Shown here: positions 1 to 9,100 of the stretch, one piece after another
How the letters are laid out: each line of letters opens with the position of its first letter
Numbering within the stretch: position 1 is the stretch's first letter
NCBI GenBank assembly: GCA_020633515.1
Contig: JACKDM010000005.1
Location: 1-64,000 of the forward strand
Length of the DNA stretch: 64,000 bases
Reading direction: 5' to 3'
Source: Myxococcales bacterium
Lineage (GTDB): Bacteria; Myxococcota; Bradymonadia; UBA7976; UBA1532
The notes under the pieces: generated by a model
Database searches by the model: none
What the model was told of the DNA's origin: nothing
Seen by the model: only the letters and a program-made list of their open reading frames with translations
Position numbers and translations under genes: made by a program

Positions 1-747
1 CACCCGCAGGCTGCCGCCCTTGAGCGCCGAGCCGTCGTCGTCGACGATGTGCCCCGTCGAGCCCACCGTCACCCCGTGCTCGGTCCCCTTGTCGATCGTC
101 ACGATCGTGCCCCGGCCGCTCGCGCTCGGCAGCAGCCGCACGATCCGCGCCGCCGCCATCTCCCCCGCGGGCTCCGCCGGCTCCCGCGGACGGGGCCGCG
201 GCCGCGCCGTCCCCCGCCCGCCGGTCCGCGGCTTCGGCCGCGGCGTCGCGTCGAGCCCGTCACCGAGCAGATCGTCGCCCGCGGCCACCGGCCGCACGTC
301 GTCGCTCGGCGAGTGGTCGAACCGCTGGAAGACCGCTTCGATCGTGTAGACGCTCTCGCCCTTCTCGGTGAACAGCCGCACGAAGTGGGTGCCCGGCTCG
401 ACCCGCATCTCGAGCTTGTCCTTCTCGAGCTCGGGCGAGTGCCGCCGGCTGTCGAGCAGCGCGCCGAAGCGGTCGCGCACGTCGATGATCGAGCGGACGT
501 CCTTGTTGTCCCAGTAGACCGTCAGGGTGAGGATGCCCTTGTCGCGGATCTTGAAGAACTTCCAGTCGGTCGCATCCCCGCCCTCCGCGTCGATGAAGTC
601 GTCGGTGAGCTTGTCGAGGAAGAGCTCCTGGGCGTGTCCCCGCTCGGCGTCGTCGCCCGACGCCGAGTCCGGCTTGACCGTGTCCTCGGTGGAACAGGCG
701 CCGAGGAGCACGGCGACGAAAAGAATGACCGGCGCGCGCGTGTTCAT
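1..747 (-). CDS. Putative lipoprotein, partial at the window edge
   Basis: The reading frame opens at an ATG (745-747) and runs off the left edge, so the C-terminus is missing. The N-terminus MNTRAPVILFVAVLLGAC is a lipoprotein signal peptide with Cys18 as lipidation site, followed by an acidic linker. About residues 30-125 look like a folded, beta-rich domain; a Pro/Arg/Gly-rich linker follows, and then a second domain beginning near residue 180 with VRLLPSASGRGTIVTIDKG, resembling short beta domains that carry a 'value/constant' repeat. It is divergent from the eCIS genes and has its own good promoter. I do not recognise a family; it would sit in the envelope. Confidence 0.7.
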   Translation of the reverse strand, partial: MNTRAPVILFVAVLLGACSTEDTVKPDSASGDDAERGHAQELFLDKLTDDFIDAEGGDATDWKFFKIRDKGILTLTVYWDNKDVRSIIDVRDRFGALLDSRRHSPELEKDKLEMRVEPGTHFVRLFTEKGESVYTIEAVFQRFDHSPSDDVRPVAAGDDLLGDGLDATPRPKPRTGGRGTARPRPRPREPAEPAGEMAAARIVRLLPSASGRGTIVTIDKGTEHGVTVGSTGHIVDDDGSALKGGSLRV

Positions 748-786
748 GGCGTCAAGCGACCTGTGTGCTGGGCGTGTACCCCGAAT

Positions 787-816
787 GCACTAGCACCGGG
801 TCGAAACGGGTGTCAA
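787..816 (-). promoter_or_regulatory. Sigma70-type promoter for the divergent lipoprotein gene
   Basis: On the minus strand a perfect -35 TTGACA (811-816) is followed after 18 nt by TAGTGC (787-792), in the context GCTAGTGC. It lies 40 nt upstream of the ATG of the lipoprotein gene. The GCTAG context recurs at other proposed -10 boxes in this window (36268, 41900). Confidence 0.55.
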
Positions 817-886
817 GCCGCGCGCCCCCCTCCGGTGGCCTTCGAAGCGTGTCCGCGGTCCGGGCGAAAAAATGTGGATTGGGAGG

Positions 887-915
887 TTGCCGTCGTCGGG
901 CGCCGCTGGCATTCT
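887..915 (+). promoter_or_regulatory. Candidate promoter of the eCIS operon
   Basis: TTGCCG (887-892), 17-nt spacer, CATTCT (910-915), about 30 nt before the GTG of the first eCIS gene. The match is only fair; it is proposed because this is the only spacer upstream of the first structural gene. Confidence 0.3.
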
Positions 916-945
916 TCAATCCCGCCGTCGTCGCGGAGAGGCAAC

Positions 946-1539
946 GTGGCCCAACATCGGATCTTCCGCCAGACCTCGGAGTCGATCGCGACGCTCCTCG
1001 AGGACGGCGCGCGTGAGATCCTGGGCCGCTCGATCCTGGTGGTCACCGGCCCGCCGCTGCGCGAGAAGTTCACCCGCACGCCGGCACTCGGGGTGTATCT
1101 CTACCGAGTATGGGTCCATCCCCGCCGTCGCGAAGACCTCGAAACATTCGTGACCCGCATCGAGGCGGACGGCACGATTCGCGAGTATTTTCAAGACCCT
1201 GAGATGAGGACGAACCTCGACTACCTGATCACCGCCTGGGCCGACGAAGACGCCGAGCAGCAGGAGCTTCTCGGGGCGGCCATGCGGATCTTGTTGAACA
1301 CGCCGGTGCTGGAAGGCGATGCTCTGGAGGGGGACGCATTCGATCCCGAGGAGCGAGTGCCGCTGCGGCCGGTCGAGGACATGTCCGCCGAGTTCTTGAT
1401 GTCGATGTGGCGAGGGTTTGGAGAACACCTTCGCCCGGCGATCGGATACACTTGCCGACTGAAGTTGGAATCACCGCGGCGCTCGACCGACCTGCGTCGC
1501 GTGGACGTGAAAGACATCCGAGTCGTTTCCCCCGGTTGA
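946..1539 (+). CDS. eCIS cap-type protein, Pvc16 N-terminal domain (DUF4255)
   Basis: A 197-residue protein read from GTG 946, chosen because GGAGAGG lies just upstream and similarity to the family begins there; the frame is open further upstream but that part looks non-coding. The segment LDYLITAWADEDAEQQELLG, then ALEGDAFDP and a late RPAIGYTC strand, follow the DUF4255/Pvc16_N pattern found in every PVC/Afp-like cluster. In such particles this family terminates the sheath-tube at the distal end. It is the first gene of the cluster, 71 nt before the sheath gene and in the same direction. Family assignment is from remembered motif patterns, not a search. Confidence 0.8.
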   Translation: MAQHRIFRQTSESIATLLEDGAREILGRSILVVTGPPLREKFTRTPALGVYLYRVWVHPRRREDLETFVTRIEADGTIREYFQDPEMRTNLDYLITAWADEDAEQQELLGAAMRILLNTPVLEGDALEGDAFDPEERVPLRPVEDMSAEFLMSMWRGFGEHLRPAIGYTCRLKLESPRRSTDLRRVDVKDIRVVSPG

Positions 1540-1610
1540 ATCCCGGCGCCGCGTCGATGCGGCAACGACCCGGTCCTGGGGGCGTGTAAGGCAGCACGCG
1601 AGGAGGAAGA

Positions 1611-2762
1611 ATGGCGCCCGAGTACTTGTCGCCCGGAGTCTACGTCGAAGAGGTCTCGAGCGGGAACAAGCCGATCGAGGCGGTGAGCACGAGCACCGTC
1701 GGCTTCATCGGCCAGAGCCGCAAGGGTCCCGTCAACGAGGTGGTGTTCTGTCCGAACTGGACGACGTTCACCAAGTCGTTCGGCGACTTCGCCGACTCCG
1801 ATTTCCTGGCCCATGCGGTCTACGGGTTCTTCAACAACGGCGGCGCCCGTTGCTTCATCCTCAACGTCGGCGTCGCCGACGAGGGCGAAGACGACCAGAA
1901 GGCGGCTCGGTTCATCGGGTTCGACAACGGCCCCGGTGAGCGCGGCGGTCTCCACGCCTTCGAAGAGGTCCCCGAGATCAACATCGTCTGCGCCCCGGGC
2001 CAGACCGATCCGGCCATCACCGACGCGGTGCTGACGCACTGCGAGAAGATGCGCTACCGGATGGCGATCCTCGACGCGCCCGAGACCATCGAGAAGGGCG
2101 GCGTCGACAAGCTCCCCAAGCCCCGCGACAGCAAGTACGGGGCCTACTACTTCCCCTGGATCGAGGTCTACGACCCGAACCGGGGCAACATCTTCATCCC
2201 GCCCTCGGGCCACGTCGCCGGCATCTTCGCCCGGACCGACGCCGAGCGTGGGGTGCACAAGGCGCCCGCGAACGAGATCGTCCGCGGCGCGCTGGGCCTC
2301 AAGTACAACATCACCAAGGGCGAGCAGGATCTCCTCAACCCGAAGGGGATCAACTGCATCCGCTCGTTCCCCAACCGGGGCATCCGGGTGTGGGGTGCGC
2401 GGACGATCTCGAGCGACCCCGAGTGGCGCTACGTCAACGTCCGCCGGCTGTTCAACATGGTCGAGGAGTCGATCGAGAACGGCACGCAGTGGGTGGTGTT
2501 CGAGCCCAACGACCAGACGCTCTGGAAGCGGGTGCAGCGGAACATCACCGCGTTCCTGCTCCGAGTGTGGCGTGACGGGGCGCTCTTCGGCAGCACGCCG
2601 GAGCAGGCGTTCTACGTCAAGTGTGACGCCGAGACCAACCCGCCCGAGGTCATCGATGCGGGTCAGCTCGTCGTCGAGATCGGGATGTGCCCGGTGAAGC
2701 CCGCCGAGTTCGTCATCTTCCGGATCGGCCAGATGCCGACCGGTGGTGACGTCTCGGAGTAA
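1611..2762 (+). CDS. Contractile sheath protein (Afp2-4/Pvc2-4 type), short form
   Basis: A 383-residue protein with a strong GAGGAGG site before ATG 1611. It opens with YLSPGVYVEEVSSG, the conserved sheath N-terminus, then FNNGGARCFILNVG, PSGHVAGIFARTD, GVHKAPANE, INCIRS and SSDPEWRYVNVRR, ending in a C-terminal strand (PAEFVIFRI) that links neighbouring subunits. These are the core sheath domains without the insertion present in the second sheath at 4010. It would form the contractile outer cylinder of the injection system. It is followed by paired hairpins and the tube gene. Confidence 0.93.
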   Translation: MAPEYLSPGVYVEEVSSGNKPIEAVSTSTVGFIGQSRKGPVNEVVFCPNWTTFTKSFGDFADSDFLAHAVYGFFNNGGARCFILNVGVADEGEDDQKAARFIGFDNGPGERGGLHAFEEVPEINIVCAPGQTDPAITDAVLTHCEKMRYRMAILDAPETIEKGGVDKLPKPRDSKYGAYYFPWIEVYDPNRGNIFIPPSGHVAGIFARTDAERGVHKAPANEIVRGALGLKYNITKGEQDLLNPKGINCIRSFPNRGIRVWGARTISSDPEWRYVNVRRLFNMVEESIENGTQWVVFEPNDQTLWKRVQRNITAFLLRVWRDGALFGSTPEQAFYVKCDAETNPPEVIDAGQLVVEIGMCPVKPAEFVIFRIGQMPTGGDVSE

Positions 2763-2781
2763 GCAGCAGCGTTCAACCACG

Positions 2782-2820
2782 GGCCCGTGAGCGAGCGGGC
2801 CGGGCACGTCGAGGCGTGCC
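2782..2820 (+). promoter_or_regulatory. Tandem RNA hairpins between sheath and tube genes
   Basis: Two adjacent perfect 6-bp stems: GGCCCG/CGGGCC (2782-2787 with 2796-2801, 8-nt loop) and GGCACG/CGTGCC (2803-2808 with 2815-2820, 6-nt loop). No T-tract follows, so this is more likely an mRNA processing or stability element than a terminator; it could set sheath-to-tube stoichiometry. Confidence 0.45.
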
Positions 2821-2840
2821 GCTGACGAGGAGGAATGAAG

Positions 2841-3293
2841 ATGGCGGGGACAGACAACCGTCGCGCTCATGACCATATCGGTCAGTTCAACTTCAAGGTC
2901 GAGATCGGCGGCATCACCCAGGCCGCCTTCAAGAACGTCGAAGGGCTCGACTCGGAGACCGAGGTCATCGAGTACCAGGACGGCGACGACCTCATCCTGC
3001 GCAAGCGGCCCGGCCGCACCAAGTACAGCAACATCGTGTGCAAGCGCGGCTACGTGTCGAGCACCGAGCTGTGGGACTGGCGCAAGGAGGTCATGGACGG
3101 GAAGGTCAACCGCCAGAACGGTTCGATCATCCTGTGCAACGACCACGGCGAAGAGATCATGCGCTACAACTTCTTCGAAGCCTGGCCGAGCAAGTGGAAG
3201 GGCTTCAGCCTCGACGGCAAGGGCACCGACGTCGCGGTCGAAGAGGTCGAGTTCGTGGTCGAGCGCTGGGAGCGCGTGCAGGCCGGCGGCTGA
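2841..3293 (+). CDS. Inner tube protein (gp19-like, Afp1/Pvc1 type)
   Basis: A 150-residue T4 gp19-family tube protein. I choose ATG 2841 (MAGTDNRRAHDH) over ATG 2835 because the GAGGAGG at 2827-2833 is ideally spaced for 2841 and too close for 2835. Family hallmarks: FNFKVEIGGITQAAFKNVEG, a long loop ending LRKRPGRTKYSNIV, TELWDWRKEVMDGKVNRQNG, and the late AWPSKWKGF strand. Hexameric rings of this protein would make the conduit inside the sheath. A hairpin lies downstream at 3334. Confidence 0.93.
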   Translation: MAGTDNRRAHDHIGQFNFKVEIGGITQAAFKNVEGLDSETEVIEYQDGDDLILRKRPGRTKYSNIVCKRGYVSSTELWDWRKEVMDGKVNRQNGSIILCNDHGEEIMRYNFFEAWPSKWKGFSLDGKGTDVAVEEVEFVVERWERVQAGG

Positions 3294-3333
3294 TCGCGCG
3301 GCGACTTCGCACCGAGTGTTCACGTGAGTCAGA

Positions 3334-3366
3334 GACCCCGTCCCCGCGTCTGGCGGAGACGGGGTC
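3334..3366 (+). promoter_or_regulatory. Intercistronic hairpin after the tube gene
   Basis: GACCCCGTC (3334-3342) pairs perfectly with GACGGGGTC (3358-3366) around a 15-nt loop. It is followed by GTTCATCTG rather than a T-tract, so it may be a partial terminator or 3' stabiliser that lowers expression of the downstream assembly genes relative to the abundant tube protein. Confidence 0.45.
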
Positions 3367-3394
3367 GTTCATCTGTCGTTCGGAGTGACGGCCC

Positions 3395-3766
3395 GTGGCA
3401 TTTCAGACCGAGTTCCCGTTCACGCTCCCCAAGGGGTTCGTGGATCGCGACGGCAACCTGCATCGCGAGGGCGTCATGCGGCTCGCGACGGCGAAGGACG
3501 AGATCGCGCCCCTGCAGGACTACCGCGTCCAGCAGAACCGCGCCTACCTCGTCATCATCCTGCTGTCGCGGGTGATCGAGAAGCTCGGGACGCTCGGGAG
3601 CGTCAACCCGAGCGTGATCGAGGGGCTGTTCTCGTCTGATCTGGCGTACTTGCAGGAGTTCTACCGCCGGATCAACGAAGAGGGCTCGGCCAAGTTCGCC
3701 GCGACGTGCCCCGCGTGCGGCCACAAGTACGAGCTCGACCTGGGAGTGGACCTGGGGGAATCGTGA
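3395..3766 (+). CDS. Small eCIS assembly protein with C-terminal CxxC motif
   Basis: A 123-residue protein starting at GTG 3395 (MAFQTEFPFTLPKGFVD). The middle is helical and ends ACPACGHKYELDL-like, with the CPAC pair probably binding metal with other ligands. A similar small protein lies between tube and second sheath in many eCIS loci and is often named tail assembly or baseplate chaperone; that role is inferred from position and size. Its stop overlaps the next start (GTGA), which indicates translational coupling. Confidence 0.7.
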   Translation: MAFQTEFPFTLPKGFVDRDGNLHREGVMRLATAKDEIAPLQDYRVQQNRAYLVIILLSRVIEKLGTLGSVNPSVIEGLFSSDLAYLQEFYRRINEEGSAKFAATCPACGHKYELDLGVDLGES

Positions 3767-3924
3767 GCTACCCCCTGGAGCGCATCTTCCAGGAGGTAGC
3801 CTACATCGCCTACCACTTCCATTGGCCGTTGAATGACATCCTGGATATGGAGCACCGTGAGAGGCAGCTCTGGATCAAGGAGATCTCGGCCATCAACAAG
3901 GAGATCAACGACTCCCGCCGTTAG
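3763..3924 (+). CDS. DUF6760-type eCIS small protein
   Basis: A 53-residue protein beginning at GTG 3763, overlapping the preceding stop by 4 nt. The sequence SYPLERIFQEVAYIAYHFHW followed by DILDMEHRERQLWIKEI and INKEIND matches the DUF6760 signature of tiny proteins found in eCIS clusters. Function is unknown; it is likely an assembly factor working with the upstream CxxC protein. The true start could not lie further upstream because that sequence is coding in the other frame. Confidence 0.8.
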   Translation: MSYPLERIFQEVAYIAYHFHWPLNDILDMEHRERQLWIKEISAINKEINDSRR

Positions 3925-4009
3925 CGGCTCGAGCGTGCGATGCGGCGCGCGCCGCGTTGGCGGGGGCGAGTGCCGGCGACGGGCAGGCCCGCGTCGGCGG
4001 TGAGGGCCC

Positions 4010-5758
4010 ATGCGAGAGGTGCGCGCCCCCGGCGTCTACTTCGAACCCAGCGAGCAGCGCATCGCGCCGCTCGAGCTCGGTGAGACGGGCGTCCCGGTCT
4101 TCCTCGGCATCACGCGGCGGGGTCCGCTCGATCGGCCGGTGCGGCTGACGAGCGAGGCCCGGTTCGTCGAGCTCTTCGGCGAGCCGTTGCCCGACGGGTA
4201 CCTGGGGCCGGCGTTGCGGGGCTTCTTCGACAACGGCGGTGAGGACTGCTACGTCCTCCGCGTCGCCCGCGTGGAGGGCGCGCCGGGTGAGTCGTTCGCG
4301 GCGACGGCCAAGCACACGCTCCTCGACCGGGGTGGTCAGCCGACGCTGCGCGTCACCGCGCTCGACCCGGGGAGCTGGGGCAACCACGTCCGGGTCACCC
4401 TCGCGCTCAGCTCGCCCAATCGCACCTTCCTCACCCTCGACGGCGACCCGGGCGACGAGGCGGTGCACGTCAAGAGCACCCACGGGCTGACGCCGGGCAC
4501 CCTCGTGCGCATCCACGACGCGCAGAACGAGCAGTGGACGGTGGTGCAGAGCGTCGCCGGCAAGCGCCTCGTGCTCGCCGATCCGCTCGCCCGACCCTTC
4601 GCCTCGGCGGCGCCGACCTATGTCGTCGCCCACACCTTCGACCTCAAGGTGCGCGACTTCGAGCGCGAGGAGCGCTTCAGCGAGCTGTCGCTCTTCGGCA
4701 ACAGCGCGCGCTTCGTCGAGCGGGTCATCAACGAGCAGAGCCGCCTCATCCGCTGCACGGCGCTGCGGCCGGCGACCCCGGTCGCGCTCGCCGAGCCGAT
4801 CGAGGTCACCGAGGTCGCGCTCGCCGGCGGCGCCGACGGGCTCACCGATCTCGGGCCGGAGGACTTCATCGGCCACGACCGCGGCCCCGGCGACCGACGG
4901 GGGCTGATGAGCCTCGTCGAGTACGACGAGATCGACCTCGTCGCGATGCCCGACCTGATGAACGCCTTCGAGCGCAGCACCCGCTTCACGCTGCGTGGCG
5001 TCGAGGCGGTGCAGGAGGCGGCGGTCACGATCTGCGAGCGCTCGATCAATCGCTTCGCGCTGCTCGACATGCCGCCCGGCGCCGACTTCGAAGAGGCGCT
5101 GCGCTGGCGGCGGCAGATCGACTCGCCGCGGGCGGCGCTGTACTTCCCGTGGGTGGTGGTGCTCCGCAGCGGCAAGCGCGTGACCGTGCCGCCGTGCGGG
5201 CACGTCGCCGGCATCATCGCCCGCAGCGACCGCGCGATCGGGGTGCACAAGGCGCCGGCGAACGAGATCGTCGAGGGCATCGTCGACCTCGCGGTGCTCT
5301 TGCGCGACACCCACCTCGCGCTGCTCAACGACGCCGGCATCAACTGCATGCGCCCGTTCGGCCCGCGCGGGCTGCGGCTGTGGGGCGCGCGCACGACGAG
5401 CAGCGACCCCGAGTGGCGCTACATCAACGTGCGCCGCACCGTCAGCGCGATCGCCGCCGCGATCGAGAGCGGGATGCAGTGGGTGGTCTTCGAGACCAAC
5501 ACCCCCGACCTCTGGAAGCGGGTCTCGCGCCAGATCAGCGCCTTCCTCATCGGGCTGCGCGAGCGCGGCATGTTGTCGGGCTCGACCCCCGAAGAGGCGT
5601 TCTTCGTCAAGTGCGACAGCGAGACGAACCCGGGCCCCGAGGTCGACGCCGGGCGCCTGACGACCCTCATCGGGCTCGCGGTCACCCGGCCGGTCGAGTT
5701 CATCGTCTTCCGTCTCTCCCAGCGCCTCGAAGACGAGGCCCAGGCCGTCGAGGAGTAG
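4010..5758 (+). CDS. Contractile sheath protein, long form with inserted domain
   Basis: A 582-residue second sheath paralogue (Afp3/4-like), about 200 residues longer than the one at 1611. The N-terminus REVRAPGVYFEPSEQR and the C-terminal half (CGHVAGIIARSD, GVHKAPANE, INCMRPFG, SSDPEWRYINVRR, FIVFRLSQ) align with the short sheath. The extra length falls at about residues 105-290, after FFDNGGEDCYVLRVARVEG, and contains a beta-rich insertion with VRVTLALSSPNRTFLTLDG. Such insertions decorate the outside of the sheath or form the ring nearest the baseplate. GGTGAGGG precedes the ATG. Confidence 0.92.
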   Translation: MREVRAPGVYFEPSEQRIAPLELGETGVPVFLGITRRGPLDRPVRLTSEARFVELFGEPLPDGYLGPALRGFFDNGGEDCYVLRVARVEGAPGESFAATAKHTLLDRGGQPTLRVTALDPGSWGNHVRVTLALSSPNRTFLTLDGDPGDEAVHVKSTHGLTPGTLVRIHDAQNEQWTVVQSVAGKRLVLADPLARPFASAAPTYVVAHTFDLKVRDFEREERFSELSLFGNSARFVERVINEQSRLIRCTALRPATPVALAEPIEVTEVALAGGADGLTDLGPEDFIGHDRGPGDRRGLMSLVEYDEIDLVAMPDLMNAFERSTRFTLRGVEAVQEAAVTICERSINRFALLDMPPGADFEEALRWRRQIDSPRAALYFPWVVVLRSGKRVTVPPCGHVAGIIARSDRAIGVHKAPANEIVEGIVDLAVLLRDTHLALLNDAGINCMRPFGPRGLRLWGARTTSSDPEWRYINVRRTVSAIAAAIESGMQWVVFETNTPDLWKRVSRQISAFLIGLRERGMLSGSTPEEAFFVKCDSETNPGPEVDAGRLTTLIGLAVTRPVEFIVFRLSQRLEDEAQAVEE

Positions 5759-5761
5759 CCG

Positions 5762-6187
5762 ATGTCGTTCGCCGCCAACTCACGCCCCTACGGCAAGTTC
5801 CGCTTCGCGGTCGAGATCAGCGGCCTCACCGTGGGGCACTTCCAGTCGGTCTCCGGCCTCGCGCACGAGATCGAGGTCTACACCCACCAGGAGGGCGGCC
5901 TGAACGACCGCACCCACAAGCTCCCCGCTCAGGGCAGCTACCCGAACCTGGTGCTCAAGGCCGGCTACGCCGTCGACGACACCCTCGAGAAGTGGCACCG
6001 CAAGTTCCCGAGTGGCGGCCGCAAGAACGTCACCATCACCCTGCGCGACGACGCGGGGCAGGCGCTCAAGTCGTGGAGCTTCCGCGACGCGTGGCCGGTC
6101 AAGTGGGAGGGCCCCGAGTTCGACGCGAGCCAGTCCCAGATCGCGGTGCAGAGCATCGAACTCGCCCACAACGGCATGATCGGGTGA
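5762..6187 (+). CDS. Second tube protein (gp19-like, Afp5/Pvc5 type)
   Basis: A 141-residue paralogue of the tube protein, three nt after the long sheath. FRFAVEISGLTVGHFQSVSG, then THKLPAQGSYPNLVLKAGY, LEKWHRKF, WSFRDAWPVKWEGPEF give the gp19 fold. In Afp/PVC particles the second tube protein forms the initiator rings linking hub and main tube; the same role is inferred here. It lacks the Arg/Lys-rich RKRPGRTKY loop of the main tube protein, having KLPAQGS instead. Confidence 0.9.
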   Translation: MSFAANSRPYGKFRFAVEISGLTVGHFQSVSGLAHEIEVYTHQEGGLNDRTHKLPAQGSYPNLVLKAGYAVDDTLEKWHRKFPSGGRKNVTITLRDDAGQALKSWSFRDAWPVKWEGPEFDASQSQIAVQSIELAHNGMIG

Positions 6188-6191
6188 AGCC

Positions 6192-9100
6192 ATGAGCGAC
6201 GACCGCCCCGTCGAACCGATCGCGCGCGACCTGCTCGCCGACGGCAGCGCTGCGCTGACCTTGCGCCTCGACGCGTTCGCGGGGGGGCTCGCTCATCGCC
6301 TCGAAGGCTTCGGCGTCGCGCGCCGGAGCGAGGACAGCCCGCTGCTCCAGGCGATCACGGCGCGGTGGACGCTGCCCGACCGCCTCGACGGCGGGATCGA
6401 GCTCTTCGACCTCGACGCCTTCGACGCCTGGGCGGCCGACTGGTCGATCCGCGCCGGGTACGACGACGTCGTCGGCGACGCCGAGTCGGCCGGGTTCGTG
6501 ATCCCGATCGACCCCGACCTCCGCCCGGCCGGGATCGACGCCCGCAGCGCCCGCCGCGAAGGACGGGCCGAGCGCGCCTTCCGCCCGGTCGTCGCGCCCC
6601 GCCGCGCCGAGACCCGCGCCGCCGCGCGCCGAAGCCTGCGCCCGCTCGCGCCGAGGCCCCGCGCCGGCTGCCGCCGATGCCTTCGCGCCTGCGCGCGTCG
6701 AGGCCCTGACGCGCGCCGAGCGCCGCGCCGCCGATGTGCTGCGTCGCGCGCGAGCGCGTCCGGAAGACGCTGCGGGGCTGCTCGCCGACGCCCCGCTCGT
6801 CGCCCCGGCCGCCGCGCGCGTCGAGACCGCCGAGCGCGCCGCGACCGCCTGAGCTCCGATCGGCCCCAGCGCCCGCGCCGGCGCCGCCCGCGAGCGCTGG
6901 CGCGCCGTCGACGGCGAGCGCCTCCGCCTACCCTGCCGCGATGGGCCGCGCCGGGGCGCTCGACGCCTCGCTGCTCCGCTTCCCGAGGCGCGGGCGCGCA
7001 TCGGCGGCGAACGCCCTGCCGTCATCGCCGCGCCCGCTGGCTTCGACCTCACCCCGACACCGCCGGCCTCGCGCCTGCCGCCCGCGGCGCCGAGCGCCGG
7101 GTGCAGGCGCTCGTCGACCGCCTCGTGCCAGCCGCCCTGAGCGCCGTCGCCGGCTGGCTCGTGCCTGTGGCTGCGGCTGACGCCGATGGCCGCCTGCTCC
7201 CGCGGCCTCCGCGCGCCCCGGCCGCTGGCAGTCGATCGGCCTCGGCCCTGCGTTCGCCGTGCCGGCCGCGACCCCGGTCGACGCGCCCGCGATCGGGATC
7301 GGCGCGCCTCGCCGCCGCGGCCGACGAGGTCGTCGCCCGCGTCGACGGCGCGCCGGCGCCTGCGGGTGAGGCGCGCACCTACGGCTCGAGCCGGCCGGCG
7401 TGCTCGTCGAGCCGGGCGCCGAGCGGACCCGGTCGAGGCCCGCGTCGAGTCGAGCCGCGGCGCGGGCGGGAGAAGCCCCGACCGCCGCCGAGGCCCGCGC
7501 AGCCGCGCCGGTGGTCGTGACGCCTGGCGCGACGCCGACGCGCGACGCCCGGGGAGCGCTCCGTCGTGACGCTGGCCGCAAACGCGGCGACGCGGCGCAC
7601 CGCGGACGCCGCGACCCTGACGACGGCTGCTCCTGGCGTCACGCCGAGCGCAGCGCAGCCGCGCTCGATCGCGGCCGCCACGACGCCTGTCGGCGAAACA
7701 GCGACCGCGGCGCGCGCTGCCCGTGCGACCGCCGCGGTCGACGCCTCCGACCCCCGCGGTCCGCGCCTGAGCGCCGCCCGCGCGACCACCCGCGGCGGCC
7801 TCGCCCGTGGTATCGCCGAGCGCTTCGCCGCGACCGGTGAGGGCAGCGAGCCCCGCCTCGCCGCGCGCGCCCTGCTGCTCGACGCGCCTCGGTCAGCCGA
7901 CCTGCCTGCCGACTCCGCCGCGGCGACCGCCGAAGGTCTCGTCGACGCGCGCCCGGCCCCGATCGGCGCTGCCGAGCGCCCGCTGCCGGCGGGTCCTGAG
8001 TTCATGGCCGGCCGCAGCGCCGCCGCCTTCCTGCTCGGCGCGGTCGGGCCCTCGATCGGCCGCTTCGCCGATCGGCTCGCGGTCGGCGTCGGCGGCGAGC
8101 CTGGCGCCGCCGCGGCGTGGCTGGTCGCGCCGACCGGCGAGCTGGTCGCGATCGGCCCCGACGGCGCGCCGGTCGAGCAACGTGGCGCGGGCGCGGCGGC
8201 CGATCTCGCGCCCGGGCCGTGCGGTCGCCCAGCGGCCACGAGCGCGCGCGGTCGGTCGCGACCCCGCCATCGGCGCGCTGACAGCGCGCGCCGAGCGAGC
8301 GCGGCCGAGGCCTTCGCCGATCGGATCGCCGCCAGCGCCGCCACCCGCGAAGCCGACCGCGCCGACGCGGCCGCGCGCCTGCCTCGCCCGCAGAGCCTGC
8401 CGCGGCCCGCGTGGACGCCGCCGGCACGCCCGCGACGTCCGCGCGCCCGCCGCGGCCTGCACCTCGGTGATCGACGCGCTGCAAGCGCGCTCGCCGCCGG
8501 CCCCGCGGCGGCCGGTGAGGTCGGCCGCGCCGCGTCGGCGCTCGCCGGTCGGGTCGGCGCCCGCCTCGAAGCGCTCGTCGGCGGCGGCGAGGCCGCACGC
8601 CCGATGAGCGGCGTCGTCGAGCGCCTCGCCGCGGTCCTCGGCGCCGGTCCGCGCCCCGCGCTCCTCGATGCGGTGCGTCGCTTGAAGCCGCCGAAGACGC
8701 CGCCGAGGGCGCCTGCGCCTGACGCGGATCTCGGCGCTCGCCGAGCTCGGCCCGAGCGCGCCTGAGCTGGTGCAGCTGGTCCTCGAAGCGGCTGCGGCCG
8801 CGTGAGGCGGCCGTTCGGCGCCGGCGACGCGGACGCCGACCGCCCGCCCTGCGCTGGGTCGCCCGCGGCGTCGGCCGCCGAGACCGCGGCCGAGCGGCAG
8901 GCGGCGATCGAGCTGCTCGTGCGGCGCATGGGCCGCCGCGCGGCGGCGCAGGGCGCGACCGCCGACGCGGCCCCGCTGGGCGCGCTGGGCCGAGGTGCTC
9001 GCGCCGCTCGTCGGCGGCTCGACGCGCCCAGGCGCGACGCCTGCTGCGGCGACGGCCGCGCTCGCCGGCTGGGTGCTCGACCCGAGCGGGCGGAGCTGGA

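Noticed and set aside
1221..3323. 700-residue minus-strand frame across the sheath and tube genes
   Set aside because: Shadow of well-recognised eCIS genes; no motif, and composition typical of antisense frames in high-GC DNA.
6850..6852. In-frame TGA in the Ala-rich gene as selenocysteine
   Set aside because: Coding character continues in a different frame afterwards, so a frameshift explains it; no SECIS-like hairpin was noted.
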